From Bacteroidaceae bacterium (GTDB lineage Bacteria; Bacteroidota; Bacteroidia; Bacteroidales; Bacteroidaceae), in the NCBI GenBank assembly GCA_017962495.1, contig JAGCVH010000096.1, forward strand, positions 1 through 64,000: DNA of 64,000 nt. The letters run 5' to 3'. Below, one piece after another: positions 16,833 through 26,280 of the stretch (position 1 is the first letter of the stretch; the number at the start of each line of letters is the position of its first letter). A program made the translations under genes and the position numbers. Under the pieces are notes generated by a model. It was not told where the DNA came from, made no database searches, and was given only the letters and a program-made list of their open reading frames with translations.

Positions 16833-19256
16833 ATGAAACGTATTGCTTTAATCATTTTTAGTTTTTCATTCCTGCTCTCGGCTTTTGGCCAGAGCTATCC
16901 CATTCAACCCGTGCCGTTCACAAGCGTAAGCATCGAGCAAGGCACATTCTGGGGTCAGCGACTGCAAGCCAGCCGTGACGTAACCATCCCTTTGGCTTTC
17001 TCGAAATGCGAGAGCGAAGGACGTTACAAGAATTTCGAGATTGCTGCCCGTCAATTGAAAGGCGAGGACACCAGTGACGTGAAGGTTGGCGGATACTCGT
17101 TCGACGACACCGATGTGTACAAGACCATCGAAGGTGCCAGTTATCTGCTTCAAACCTATCCCGATAAGAAGCTGAAGGCCTATATCGATAGCGTGCTTGC
17201 CATCGTAGCTTCGGCACAAGAGTCTGACGGTTACCTCTACACGGCTCGCACGATGAATCCCAAGCATCCGCACGAATGGAGCGGACCGAAGCGTTGGGTG
17301 AAGGAAGAGGACCTGAGCCATGAGTTGTACAACCTTGGACACATGGTGGAGGGAGCTATTGCCCACTATCAGGCGACAGGCGAACGCACATTCCTCGACA
17401 TTGCCATTCGCTATGCCGATTGCGTATGTCGTGAGGTAGGTCCCAATCCCGGTCAGGCTTGCGTGGTTCCAGGTCATCAGATTCCCGAAATGGCACTCGC
17501 GAAACTTTACACAATTACAGGCGAGAAAAAGTATCTGGACGAGGCTAAGTTCCTGCTTGACTACAGAGGCAAGACCACTATTGTTCACGACTACTCACAA
17601 GCCCACAAACCCGTTATCGAACAAGACGAAGCCGTTGGACACGCCGTTCGTGCGGCATACATGTATTCAGGTATGGCCGATGTTGCAGCCCTTACTGGCG
17701 ACAAGGCTTACATCCAAGCCATCGACCGCATCTGGGAGAACATCGTAGGAAAGAAGATGTACATCACTGGCGGTATTGGAAGCACATCGAGTGGTGAAGC
17801 CTTTGGCAGGAACTACGAATTGCCCAACATGTCGGCCTATTGCGAGACTTGCGCCGCCATCGGAAACGTGTATGTCAACCATCGTCTATTCCTCCTGCAC
17901 GGCGAATCGAAGTATTACGATGTGCTCGAACGCACGCTCTACAACGGAGTCATCTCCGGAGTGTCGCTCGATGGTGGAGGTTTCTTCTACCCCAATCCCT
18001 TGGAGTCGATGGGTCAGCACCAGCGTCAGGCTTGGTTTGGTTGCGCTTGCTGTCCGTCGAACATTTGTCGCTTCATCCCCTCAGTTCCGGGTTACTTCTA
18101 CCAGACACACGAGCGCGACCTTTATGTCAACCTCTTTGGTGGCAACACTGCCACGCTCAAGGTCATGGGTAAGGAGGTGGTGCTTCGTCAGGAAACCAAT
18201 TACCCTTGGGAAGGCAATATCGTGCTCAGTGTCGACAAGAACAAGGCAGGCAACTTCCGCCTTCGCATCCGCATTCCCGGATGGGTGCAGAACAAGGTTG
18301 TGCCAAGCGACCTTTACTCTTATGCCGATACCAAGCGACTGGGATATAAAGTCACCGTGAACGGGCAAGTGGTTGAAGGACAACTGGAGAACGGTTATCT
18401 GGGCATCGACAGAAAGTGGAAGAAGGGCGACCGAGTGGAGATTCACTTCGACATGGAACCCCGTCTGGTGACCGCCACAGAACTGGTTTCTGCCGACCAA
18501 GGCCGAGTTGCAATCGAAAGAGGTCCTATCGTCTATTGTGCCGAATGGCCAGACAACGATTTTGACCTTGGGAGCATCTTGCTGAACCAGCGTCCTCAAT
18601 TCACGATGAACAAGGAACAATTTGCCATTAAAGCTACGCCTCTGACTGTTCCCTTGAATACCTTAACGACTGACGCACAGATACTCAACTTCGACCAGGA
18701 GGGAAAGCTCTCGACGAAAGACGTTCGTCTTAAACTCATCCCTTACTATGCCTGGAATCACAGAGGACCAGGTCGCATGATGGTATGGCTTCCTTGGCAG
18801 TTGAGAGCTACCAGACCTGCCGTGCCTCCCACCCTTGCTTCGAAGAGCAAGATTGGGACTTCGTCACGAATCCCGTCATTGAGCAGCATCAACGACCGCC
18901 TCATTCCAAAGAACGGGAACGACCGCTCTATCCCTTACACACACTGGTGGCCGAAGCAGGGTTCGACGGAGTGGATAACTTACACCTTTGCTGAGAAGGC
19001 AAGCATCCAGCGAAGCACCGTCTATTGGTTCGACGACCAACCTTGGCAAGGCTGTAAGATTCCCGATAGCTGGAAGCTTTACTACAAGGACAGCGCAGGA
19101 GAATGGAAGGAAGTTCCCAATCCCGACCAGTATCCCGTGCAGAAGGGTGTTCCCTGCACCGTAAATTTCGACCCCGTTGAAACCACAGCTGTGAAGCTTG
19201 AAGTGCAAATCAACAAGGACAAGTCGGCAGGTCTCTATGAATGGGAAATAGAGTAG
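16833..19256 (+). CDS. GH127 beta-L-arabinofuranosidase
   Basis: This 807-residue exported enzyme (signal to about residue 20, FLLSAFGQ) releases beta-L-arabinofuranose, found on plant hydroxyproline-rich proteins and some pectins. The GH127 catalytic set is visible: acid/base E322 (GEAFGRN), the zinc ligands E338 and C340 (YCETC), and C406/C407 in GCACCPSN, of which the first is the family's cysteine nucleophile. A C-terminal F5/8-type domain (about 690-807, WWPKQGSTEWITYTFAEKAS) may bind carbohydrate. It lies 19 bp after ettA with no promoter that I can see, so it may be read through from ettA. A repeat array follows it. Confidence 0.9.
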   Translation: MKRIALIIFSFSFLLSAFGQSYPIQPVPFTSVSIEQGTFWGQRLQASRDVTIPLAFSKCESEGRYKNFEIAARQLKGEDTSDVKVGGYSFDDTDVYKTIEGASYLLQTYPDKKLKAYIDSVLAIVASAQESDGYLYTARTMNPKHPHEWSGPKRWVKEEDLSHELYNLGHMVEGAIAHYQATGERTFLDIAIRYADCVCREVGPNPGQACVVPGHQIPEMALAKLYTITGEKKYLDEAKFLLDYRGKTTIVHDYSQAHKPVIEQDEAVGHAVRAAYMYSGMADVAALTGDKAYIQAIDRIWENIVGKKMYITGGIGSTSSGEAFGRNYELPNMSAYCETCAAIGNVYVNHRLFLLHGESKYYDVLERTLYNGVISGVSLDGGGFFYPNPLESMGQHQRQAWFGCACCPSNICRFIPSVPGYFYQTHERDLYVNLFGGNTATLKVMGKEVVLRQETNYPWEGNIVLSVDKNKAGNFRLRIRIPGWVQNKVVPSDLYSYADTKRLGYKVTVNGQVVEGQLENGYLGIDRKWKKGDRVEIHFDMEPRLVTATELVSADQGRVAIERGPIVYCAEWPDNDFDLGSILLNQRPQFTMNKEQFAIKATPLTVPLNTLTTDAQILNFDQEGKLSTKDVRLKLIPYYAWNHRGPGRMMVWLPWQLRATRPAVPPTLASKSKIGTSSRIPSLSSINDRLIPKNGNDRSIPYTHWWPKQGSTEWITYTFAEKASIQRSTVYWFDDQPWQGCKIPDSWKLYYKDSAGEWKEVPNPDQYPVQKGVPCTVNFDPVETTAVKLEVQINKDKSAGLYEWEIE

Positions 19257-19264
19257 ACGATTCA

Positions 19265-19440
19265 TCGAGCCTAGGTTCGAGACACTTTGAGCCTAGGTTC
19301 GAGACGCATCGAACCTATGTTCGAGGCCAATCATACCTAAGGTGCAAATCAATAAGGCCTAAGGGGTTCGACAATATGCCCTGAGAGCTTCCGCAATAAG
19401 GCCTAAGGGATTGTCCAATAAGGAAAAGGGGCAAGAGCAA
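19265..19440. repeat. 22-bp-period degenerate tandem array (locus B)
   Basis: Eight units of exactly 22 bp begin at 19265, 19287, 19309, 19331, 19353, 19375, 19397 and 19419. The first three share the core CCTAGGTTCGAG/CCTATGTTCGAG. Later ones keep only CCTAAGG at the same phase. The array starts 9 bp after the GH127 stop and lies between convergent genes. Confidence 0.9.
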
Positions 19441-19468
19441 TCGGGCAAAGGGTTAAATACAATACAAA

Positions 19469-19885
19469 TTAGGAGATAGGAACAAGGGTGGCAACCTTCC
19501 AGTTGCTGCCCTTTTCTTTGCGCAGTATCAGGCGGAAGCGTCCTTCTCCGATGCGAGCCGTCGAGCTTATGCTATCCACCAACAAAGCATCGCTGGCCTT
19601 AAGTGTGACGATGCACGAATCGGCATACGACTCCACATCATCCACCTCCACTTCCACAGGAGTCTCCCTTGCGTTTAGCACATCCAAATCGGCTTGAGTC
19701 AGGTTCGACGCACGCCAACTCACCATTTCCTTCATACCCTCCGAAGCCAGCTTGGTGGCACGAGAGAAATCACAATCAAGGTAGGAAGCAAGGAAACGCT
19801 CGGCTATCCGCTCGGGATCATTGTCCCGACTGCAAGAGGACGCAAGCACGAAGGCAAGCAGGAAAAATAACAAGTTTCGTCTCAT
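19469..19885 (-). CDS. Small lipoprotein of DUF4878-like type
   Basis: This 138-residue lipoprotein (MRRNLLFFLLAFVLASSC, Cys at 18) has a small alpha/beta NTF2-like fold: ERIAERFLASYLDCDFSRAT, then strands VEVDDVESYADSCIVTLK and RFRLILRKEKGSNWKV. The pattern fits DUF4878/lumazine-binding-like lipoproteins. I use the second ATG (19885) because the -7 box at 19905-19912 would give only a 6-10 nt leader to the first (19894). Function is unknown. Confidence 0.75.
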   Translation of the reverse strand: MRRNLLFFLLAFVLASSCSRDNDPERIAERFLASYLDCDFSRATKLASEGMKEMVSWRASNLTQADLDVLNARETPVEVEVDDVESYADSCIVTLKASDALLVDSISSTARIGEGRFRLILRKEKGSNWKVATLVPIS

Positions 19886-19904
19886 AAGGAACATTTTACA
19901 TTCG

Positions 19905-19912
19905 CAAAGATA
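19905..19912 (-). promoter_or_regulatory. -7 box (TATCTTTG) of the lipoprotein gene
   Basis: TATCTTTGCG read on the minus strand, followed upstream by CATAATT/CATAATG heptamers (19919-19950). Confidence 0.6.
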
Positions 19913-19918
19913 GTAACT

Positions 19919-19950
19919 AATTCATAATTCATAATGCATAATGCATAATA
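19919..19950. repeat. AT-rich heptamer run
   Basis: Repeats of CATAATT, CATAATG, CATAATG and CATAATA at exactly 7-bp spacing lie between the divergent lipoprotein and walJ promoters. Confidence 0.7.
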
Positions 19951-19999
19951 TTTTTTCAATTAATTCTTCATTCTTAATTCTTCATTCTTAATTTATTTG

Positions 20000-20007
20000 T
20001 ATCTTTG
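20000..20007 (+). promoter_or_regulatory. -7 box (TATCTTTG) of the WalJ-like gene
   Basis: TATCTTTG lies 20 nt upstream of the ATG at 20028. The in-frame GTG at 20010 is only 2 nt past the box and is unlikely to be the start. Upstream, TTCATTCTTAATTC repeats fill 19966-19993. Confidence 0.65.
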
Positions 20008-20027
20008 TCGTGAAAATAACTAACCCA

Positions 20028-20831
20028 ATGATAAAATTCTTATGCTTGGGGAGTGGCAGTAGTGGGAACTGTTATTACCTCAAGACCGAAAAATGTAGTA
20101 TACTCATAGATGCCGGCATCCCAGTGCGAACGCTCAAGACGACGTTGCGCGATTACGGGTTCTCGATAGAGGCTATTGACGGCATCTTCATTACCCACGA
20201 CCATGCCGACCACATTAAGGCCGTTGGCAATCTGGCTAACGACTACGGGAAACTCATCTATGCCACAGAGAAGGTGCATATAGGCATCAACAACAACTAT
20301 TGCACGACCTCGAAGGTTACAGAAACCAGCCGACGCTATCTGTACAAAGGCGAGACGATGCTCATAGGCGACCTTCAAATCACTCCGTTCGAGGTTTCAC
20401 ACGACAGCAGTGACTGCGTGGGATATCGCATCAAACAGGGCGACACCATCTTCTGTCTAGCCACCGACGTCGGAGAAGTAACCCCGACCGTGGCTGAAGC
20501 TATTGGCGAAGCCAATTACCTGGTGCTGGAAGCCAATCACGACGAGGAGATGTTGCAGCAAGGGCCTTATCCCAACTACCTGAAGTCGCGTATTCGAAGC
20601 AGCAAGGGACATTTGTCCAACCGCCAGTGTGCCGATGCCCTCGTCACCTATGCCTCTCCAGTGTTGCGTCAGGTGTGGTTGTGCCATCTTAGTGAAGAAA
20701 ATAACCATCCCGAACTGGCTCGCAAGACCGTCGAGGCGGTATTGCGCAGCTACGGCATTGTGGCGGGAGCTGACTTTGGCCTCGAGATTCTGAATCGACA
20801 AACCCCAACGGGCGTGTTTGAATTGATGTAA
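20028..20831 (+). CDS. MBL-fold metallohydrolase, WalJ/YycJ-like
   Basis: This 267-residue cytosolic metallo-beta-lactamase-fold hydrolase has the zinc motif THDHADH (near residue 55) and the strand IDAGIP. The GSGSSGNCYYL start and the GHLSNRQCADALV motif are characteristic of the WalJ/YycJ branch (5'-3' exonuclease activity has been reported for some members). Full length for the family, no signal peptide. It is monocistronic with its own promoter. The next gene is 108 bp away with a separate -7 box. Confidence 0.9.
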   Translation: MIKFLCLGSGSSGNCYYLKTEKCSILIDAGIPVRTLKTTLRDYGFSIEAIDGIFITHDHADHIKAVGNLANDYGKLIYATEKVHIGINNNYCTTSKVTETSRRYLYKGETMLIGDLQITPFEVSHDSSDCVGYRIKQGDTIFCLATDVGEVTPTVAEAIGEANYLVLEANHDEEMLQQGPYPNYLKSRIRSSKGHLSNRQCADALVTYASPVLRQVWLCHLSEENNHPELARKTVEAVLRSYGIVAGADFGLEILNRQTPTGVFELM

Positions 20832-20899
20832 AAGAGTCAAATGAGACAAACACACAAGTCTTTGGAACATAAAGCATAAAGGCCAATAAGGTTATTCGC

Positions 20900-20907
20900 T
20901 AACTTTG
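20900..20907 (+). promoter_or_regulatory. -7 box (TAACTTTG) of the GH43-GH31-GH27-GH84 operon
   Basis: TAACTTTGCC lies 32 nt upstream of the ATG at 20940. Following genes are 9, 19 and 2 bp apart, so this is likely the sole operon promoter. Confidence 0.6.
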
Positions 20908-20939
20908 CCATTGAGAAAAACTATTAAGTATCATTTCAT

Positions 20940-23717
20940 ATGGCAAACTTCAAACGAGCAAGACTGCTTATGTTGCTGTTAATGACAGCAGCATCGACGC
21001 TTCAAGCGCAAAACCCCATTGTGCAAACCTGCTTTACCACCGACCCCGCACCCTTGTCTGTCGGCGATTCCATTCTTTATGTCTTCACAGGACACGATGA
21101 GGACAAAGCCGACTTCTTCTGGATGCAGGAGTGGCGCGTCTATTCCACCCGCGACATGGTCAACTGGACGGATCACGGCTCGCCCTTGGCTTTGGAGAGT
21201 TTCTCCTGGGCCGACGACCGCGCATGGGCTTCACAATGCATCGAACGCAACGGAAAGTACTATTGGTACATCTGCGCCCACTCCAAACTGTCTGGCGGTA
21301 TGGCCATCGGTGTAGCGGTAGCAAATCGTCCGGAAGGCCCTTATCGCGATGCACTCGGACGCCCTCTCTACGAGAATGGTTCGTGGGATCACATCGACCC
21401 AACCGTATGGATTGACGAGAAGACAGGACAGGCCTGGGTCATGTGGGGCAATCCTCGTGTCTATGCACTCGAGTTGCAAGACGACATGATACATACGAAA
21501 GGCGACGTCCATCTCATCGATATGACGGAGGAAGGCTTTGGTTCGCCTCCAATGAACCAAAGGGAAAAAGGCAAGAAGTATCGCGACTCATACGTCGAAG
21601 GCCCTTGGCTGATGCAGCGCAACAACCGATGGCTCCTACTTTATGCGGCAGGCGGAGTGCCTGAACACATCTCTTACTCATCTGCTGACAACCCACTCGG
21701 ACCTTGGCACTATGAGGGAGAAATCATGCCGCTTGGAGGCACGGATTCCTTCACGAATCATTGCGGAGTGACTGACTTCCGTGGTCACAGCTATTTCTTC
21801 TACCACACAGGGTGGTTGCCCGGAGGTGGAGGCTTTGGCAGAAGCACGTCTGTCGAGGAATTCCAATATACTGCCGACGGCAAGTTCCCCACCATAACGC
21901 CAACGAGAGAGGGTGTGAAGCCCATCGCAAACTTTAATCCCTACCGTCGAGTCGAGGCTGAGACGATGGCATTCTCTAAGGGAGTGCGCACCACACATAA
22001 TGATCAGACGGGTGTCTATGTCAGTGACATTCACAATGGCGATTGGATAAAACTGCAAAGCGTTGACCTCGGTTCGTTTGGAGCAAGGAAGTTTACCGTC
22101 AGGGCGGCTTCTGCCTTGCGTGGAGGCACAATCGAACTTCATGTCGACAGCGTGCGTGGATTGCGTCTGGGTACTGTTGAAATCACAGGAACCGGAGTTT
22201 GGGAACAATGGAGAACCTTTGACACCTTCCTTCCCCGCAATGCTACAGGTGTTCACGACCTGTATCTTACCTTCCACGGACGCAAGGGGCCTCATCTCTT
22301 CAATATCGACTGGTGGCAGTTGGACGAAGAGACGAACCTGAACTTGCCTATCTTGCAAACCCACTACACCGCCGACCCCTCTCCGCTGGTCGTTGGCGAT
22401 ACCTTATTCTTATATGTTAGTCACGACTCTCATGCCGATGAGATCATGGACGCACGCGAGCGTAACTCCGCTGGTTTCTTCATGTACGACTGGCTTCTCT
22501 ATTCCACCACCGACATGGTGAACTGGACCGATCATGGTCCCGTGGCTTCGCTTCGCGACTTCAGTTGGCGTGGCCGGGATAATGGAGCCTGGGCTGTACA
22601 GTGTGTAGAGCGTAATGGCAAGTACTATCTCTATTGCCCTCTCCACGGACACGGCATAGGCGTACTGGTTGCCGACTCTCCTTATGGTCCTTTCAAAGAC
22701 CCGTTGGGCAAGCCTCTGGTTTGGCAACGCGAACATTGGGACGACATCGATCCGACCGTGTACATAGATAAGGAAGGACAAGCATGGATGTACTGGGGCA
22801 ATCCCAACACCTATTATGTGCGTTTGGGCAAAGACATGATTTCGACGGAAGGCGACATCGTGAAACTCGACTATCGCATCGACCACTATCAGGAAGGACC
22901 TTGGCTCTACGAACGCAATAATCACTGGTATCTCGCCTATGCGTCGACTTGCTGTCCTGAAGGCATTGGCTATGCTATGAGCGATTCTCCGCAAGGCCCC
23001 TGGCAATGTAAAGGTTATCTGATGGCCCCCACCCCACGCGACAGAGGCAACCATCCGGGTATTGCCGACTTTAAGGGTCACACCTATCTCTTCGGACAGG
23101 ATTACGACTTGCTCCATTTCGAAACGAAGAATCACTTCGAGCGCCGTTCGGTAAGCGTTGCGGAAATGACGTACAACGCCGATGGCACAGTCAACGAAGT
23201 TCCTTATTGGCTCGACCACAAGGAATTGTCTCCCGTAGGTAACCTCAATCCTTACCGTCGTGTGGAAGCAGAAACGATGGCTTGGGGATATGGGTTACGC
23301 ACCGAGAAGGTGGGCATTGCCGGTACTCGTGAACTGGTGTCCAAGGCACGCGGAAAGAGTGTTGTCGACCAGTTTGCCTATAGCACGGGACACAAGAATC
23401 TCTATGTCTATGACCTTAATGCAGGCGAATACATCCGTCTGCGTAGTGTAGATTTTGGGAAGAAAGCCCCACGCTCTTTCACCCTTAGTGCCGCTGCAGC
23501 CCCCGAAGCCAAAGCTGTTATCGCAGTATGCCTCGATTCGCCGGGTGGTCAGCAACTATGCACCATCACCATCGAACCCACTGGATCTGTCGACGACTAT
23601 CGTCAAGTATCCGCCCAACTTAAGTCTAAGATTCCTACAGGTATCCATGACCTCTATTTCTATATCCTCGAAGCCAAGGGCGACGTTCGCCTCGATTGGT
23701 GGCAATTCAAGAAATAA
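20940..23717 (+). CDS. Tandem GH43-CBM6-GH43-CBM6 enzyme
   Basis: This 925-residue secreted protein (signal to about residue 23) contains two copies of a five-bladed GH43 propeller followed by a CBM6-like beta-sandwich. Copy 1 has the GH43 catalytic triad D35 (TTDPAP), D153 (HIDPTVW) and E220 (YVEGPWL). Copy 2 has D479 (TADPSP), D604 (DIDPTVY) and E652 (YQEGPWL), so both look active. Each propeller is followed by a carbohydrate-binding segment starting NLNPYRRVEAETMA-like (about 332 and 768). GH43 acts on arabinose or xylose side chains. It is the first gene of a four-gene hydrolase operon. Copy 1 is clearly diverged from copy 2. Confidence 0.88.
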   Translation: MANFKRARLLMLLLMTAASTLQAQNPIVQTCFTTDPAPLSVGDSILYVFTGHDEDKADFFWMQEWRVYSTRDMVNWTDHGSPLALESFSWADDRAWASQCIERNGKYYWYICAHSKLSGGMAIGVAVANRPEGPYRDALGRPLYENGSWDHIDPTVWIDEKTGQAWVMWGNPRVYALELQDDMIHTKGDVHLIDMTEEGFGSPPMNQREKGKKYRDSYVEGPWLMQRNNRWLLLYAAGGVPEHISYSSADNPLGPWHYEGEIMPLGGTDSFTNHCGVTDFRGHSYFFYHTGWLPGGGGFGRSTSVEEFQYTADGKFPTITPTREGVKPIANFNPYRRVEAETMAFSKGVRTTHNDQTGVYVSDIHNGDWIKLQSVDLGSFGARKFTVRAASALRGGTIELHVDSVRGLRLGTVEITGTGVWEQWRTFDTFLPRNATGVHDLYLTFHGRKGPHLFNIDWWQLDEETNLNLPILQTHYTADPSPLVVGDTLFLYVSHDSHADEIMDARERNSAGFFMYDWLLYSTTDMVNWTDHGPVASLRDFSWRGRDNGAWAVQCVERNGKYYLYCPLHGHGIGVLVADSPYGPFKDPLGKPLVWQREHWDDIDPTVYIDKEGQAWMYWGNPNTYYVRLGKDMISTEGDIVKLDYRIDHYQEGPWLYERNNHWYLAYASTCCPEGIGYAMSDSPQGPWQCKGYLMAPTPRDRGNHPGIADFKGHTYLFGQDYDLLHFETKNHFERRSVSVAEMTYNADGTVNEVPYWLDHKELSPVGNLNPYRRVEAETMAWGYGLRTEKVGIAGTRELVSKARGKSVVDQFAYSTGHKNLYVYDLNAGEYIRLRSVDFGKKAPRSFTLSAAAAPEAKAVIAVCLDSPGGQQLCTITIEPTGSVDDYRQVSAQLKSKIPTGIHDLYFYILEAKGDVRLDWWQFKK

Positions 23718-23726
23718 TTATTCCCT

Positions 23727-26261
23727 ATGAAGCGCATCCTATTACTTACTCCCCTGCTCTTTGCAGTTCATCTCGTAAGTGCTCAGACATTCACTTTCGG
23801 GAAGGGACAACTCGAGTTGAAGGCCCTTAACGAACAATCCGTACGCATTCGTTACATCGAACCTTGGACTTCTGCAATAAGCCCTATGGACTTAGGCGAC
23901 AAGCCCTTGCTTTACGTTTCCGAAGACATGCGTTCCATCTGCAAGGCAAAAGCAGACAAAGATGGAATAATATCTCTCTCCACCAAGTCGCTTAGCCTCG
24001 TGGCTAATCCCAAAACGGGACGCATCGAGGTTGCAGATGCGACGGGAAAGATTGTGACCAGTGTTCTTGCCCAAAGCCTCAAGCCCTCTTCCGTACAGGG
24101 CGAACTTACGGGTATTGCCAGCCTCACACTCGACTCCCCTGAAGGCGAGCATCTCTATGGACTCGGACAATTTCAGGATGGCTATGCCGACGTGCGAAAC
24201 CTGACCAGAAGGCTTACGCAAGTCAACACCCAAATCTCCATCCCCATGTTCCTTTCCAATAAAGGTTATGGCATTTTATGGAACAACTATGGTTTGGTGG
24301 ATTTCAATCCCTGTGACTCTTACCTAAGTCTCCAGCCCTCGAACGAAGTCGGGAGTCGCGAAGTGGTTAATGTCACCACCACGGAAGGTGGCCGTCGCGA
24401 GGAACGATTCTCTGGCTCTTTCCAAGCCGAACTTAATGTTCCCGAGGATGGACAATATGCCCTCATGCTCGATGTCGGGCAAAGCATGGCTCGCCGACAT
24501 AATCTCAGCATCGACGGGAAGAGCATCATCGATGTCCGCAACATGTGGCTTCCTCCCACGACGTCCGTTATCGTTGACCTGAAGGCAGGCACTCACACCA
24601 TCGCGGCTCGACTTGAGCGTGGCGACCATCCTAAGCTCTATTGGCGTCGAACCGATGCCACCACGACATTGCGCTCTCCTGTTGCCGAGGCAGTCGATTA
24701 TACGCTTTTCGTAGGCTCTCCCGACGAAATCACTCACGCCCTTCATGCAGTCACGGGCAACTCTCCTCTGATACCCCGATGGGCTTTAGGCTACATCCAT
24801 TGCCGCGAGCGCTATCATTCTCAAAAGGAGATTCTGGACGTGGCAAACGAGTTCAAAAGGCGTAATATCCCCCTCGACATGCTCGTACAAGATTGGCAAT
24901 ATTGGGGCAAATACGGATGGAATGCAATGCAGTTCGATGAACAATTCTATCCCAACCCTCGAGCCATGATGGATTCGCTTCATGCCATGAATCTCCGACT
25001 CATGCTTTCCGTTTGGTCACGCATAGACCAGAACAGCGAGGTCGGAAGACAAATGACGAAAGCTGGATACTACATTCCTCAAACACAATGGATCGATTTC
25101 TTCAACCCTAATGCTGCCGATGCCTATTGGCAACACTTCAGCCAACGACTCCTGCCTACGGGCATCGATGCTTGGTGGCAAGATGCAACAGAGCCCGAGA
25201 ATGATGACTTAGCGGGCAGGCGTGTGGGCAATGGCAAGATTGTGGGTGAACGCGTGCGCAATCTCTATCCCCTACTCGTCAATCGCACGGTATATGAAGG
25301 TAGTCTCCGCGACCGTCCTCAGCAGCGTGCTATGATTCTCACTCGTTCTGGCTTTCCCGGCATACAACGATATGGTGCTGCCATGTGGAGTGGAGATGTG
25401 GGTAATGACTGGGTAACCTTGAAGCGACAGATTATTGCCGGACTCGGAATGATGGCGTCAGGACAACCTTGGTGGACTTATGACGCAGGCGGATTCTTCC
25501 GTCCGGGCGACCAATATACAAATGCCGATTACATCCAACGCATGCTTCGCTGGATTCAAACCGCTGTCTACCTACCTCTTATGCGCGTACATGGTTACAT
25601 GAGTGATACCGAACCTTGGCGCTATGGTGAGGAGGCAGAAAAGACGATTGCCAATTGCATCCGTGAGCGTCAACGACTGATTCCGTACATCTACAGTCTT
25701 GCCTCCCTTTTAAGCGAGCAAGGAACCATGCTGATGCGTCCCCTCGTCTTCGACTTTGCTTCCGATGCTAAGGCTTTAGCGCAAGAGACGGAATACATGT
25801 TTGGTCCGTCCCTCCTCGTATGCCCCATCACACAACCCGACGTAAGTCAATGGGACGTTTATCTGCCACAGACACAAGGCGGATGGTATGACTGGGCATC
25901 GGGCAAGCCATATCAGGGAGGCATGCAAGTCAGCGTTCCCGTGACTAACAAGCAAATCCCCGTCTTTGCACGTGCTGGCTCTATCATACCTTTAGCTTCC
26001 GACACACTTGCACTTTTCCCTGGTGCTGATGCCGATTTCACGCTCTATGAAGACGATGGCGTTAGCCTCGACTATCGAAAGGGACGCAACTCATGCATAC
26101 GCCTTCAATGGAACGAGCAAACGTGCCAACTCACCATCCAACGCCGACAAGGACGATTCAACGGAATGGCAGACAAGCGCACATTCACGCTCCTTCTGCC
26201 AGACGGAAGGAAGCAAAGCATACCTTACTCCGGAAAGAAAGTTCAAACAAGCATCATATAA
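23727..26261 (+). CDS. GH31 alpha-xylosidase/alpha-glucosidase with PA14-like insert
   Basis: This 844-residue secreted enzyme (signal to about 19) has an N-terminal beta-sandwich (HLYGLGQFQDG), a PA14-type insert at about 225-330 (GSFQAELNVPEDGQYALML), the TIM barrel with nucleophile D486 (WWQDATEPEN) and acid/base D557 (WSGDVGND), and a C-terminal beta domain with FTLYEDDGVSLDYRKGR. The PA14 insert in this position is typical of alpha-xylosidases acting on xyloglucan side chains, so I favour that over alpha-glucosidase. It starts 9 bp after the GH43 gene. Length is normal for PA14-containing members. Confidence 0.88.
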   Translation: MKRILLLTPLLFAVHLVSAQTFTFGKGQLELKALNEQSVRIRYIEPWTSAISPMDLGDKPLLYVSEDMRSICKAKADKDGIISLSTKSLSLVANPKTGRIEVADATGKIVTSVLAQSLKPSSVQGELTGIASLTLDSPEGEHLYGLGQFQDGYADVRNLTRRLTQVNTQISIPMFLSNKGYGILWNNYGLVDFNPCDSYLSLQPSNEVGSREVVNVTTTEGGRREERFSGSFQAELNVPEDGQYALMLDVGQSMARRHNLSIDGKSIIDVRNMWLPPTTSVIVDLKAGTHTIAARLERGDHPKLYWRRTDATTTLRSPVAEAVDYTLFVGSPDEITHALHAVTGNSPLIPRWALGYIHCRERYHSQKEILDVANEFKRRNIPLDMLVQDWQYWGKYGWNAMQFDEQFYPNPRAMMDSLHAMNLRLMLSVWSRIDQNSEVGRQMTKAGYYIPQTQWIDFFNPNAADAYWQHFSQRLLPTGIDAWWQDATEPENDDLAGRRVGNGKIVGERVRNLYPLLVNRTVYEGSLRDRPQQRAMILTRSGFPGIQRYGAAMWSGDVGNDWVTLKRQIIAGLGMMASGQPWWTYDAGGFFRPGDQYTNADYIQRMLRWIQTAVYLPLMRVHGYMSDTEPWRYGEEAEKTIANCIRERQRLIPYIYSLASLLSEQGTMLMRPLVFDFASDAKALAQETEYMFGPSLLVCPITQPDVSQWDVYLPQTQGGWYDWASGKPYQGGMQVSVPVTNKQIPVFARAGSIIPLASDTLALFPGADADFTLYEDDGVSLDYRKGRNSCIRLQWNEQTCQLTIQRRQGRFNGMADKRTFTLLLPDGRKQSIPYSGKKVQTSII

Positions 26262-26280
26262 TAAATTAATGTATAAAGAC

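Noticed and set aside
26008..26280. N-terminal extension of the GH27 enzyme
   Set aside because: It overlaps the GH31 gene in another frame and lacks a signal peptide; the ATG at 26281 starts a proper one.
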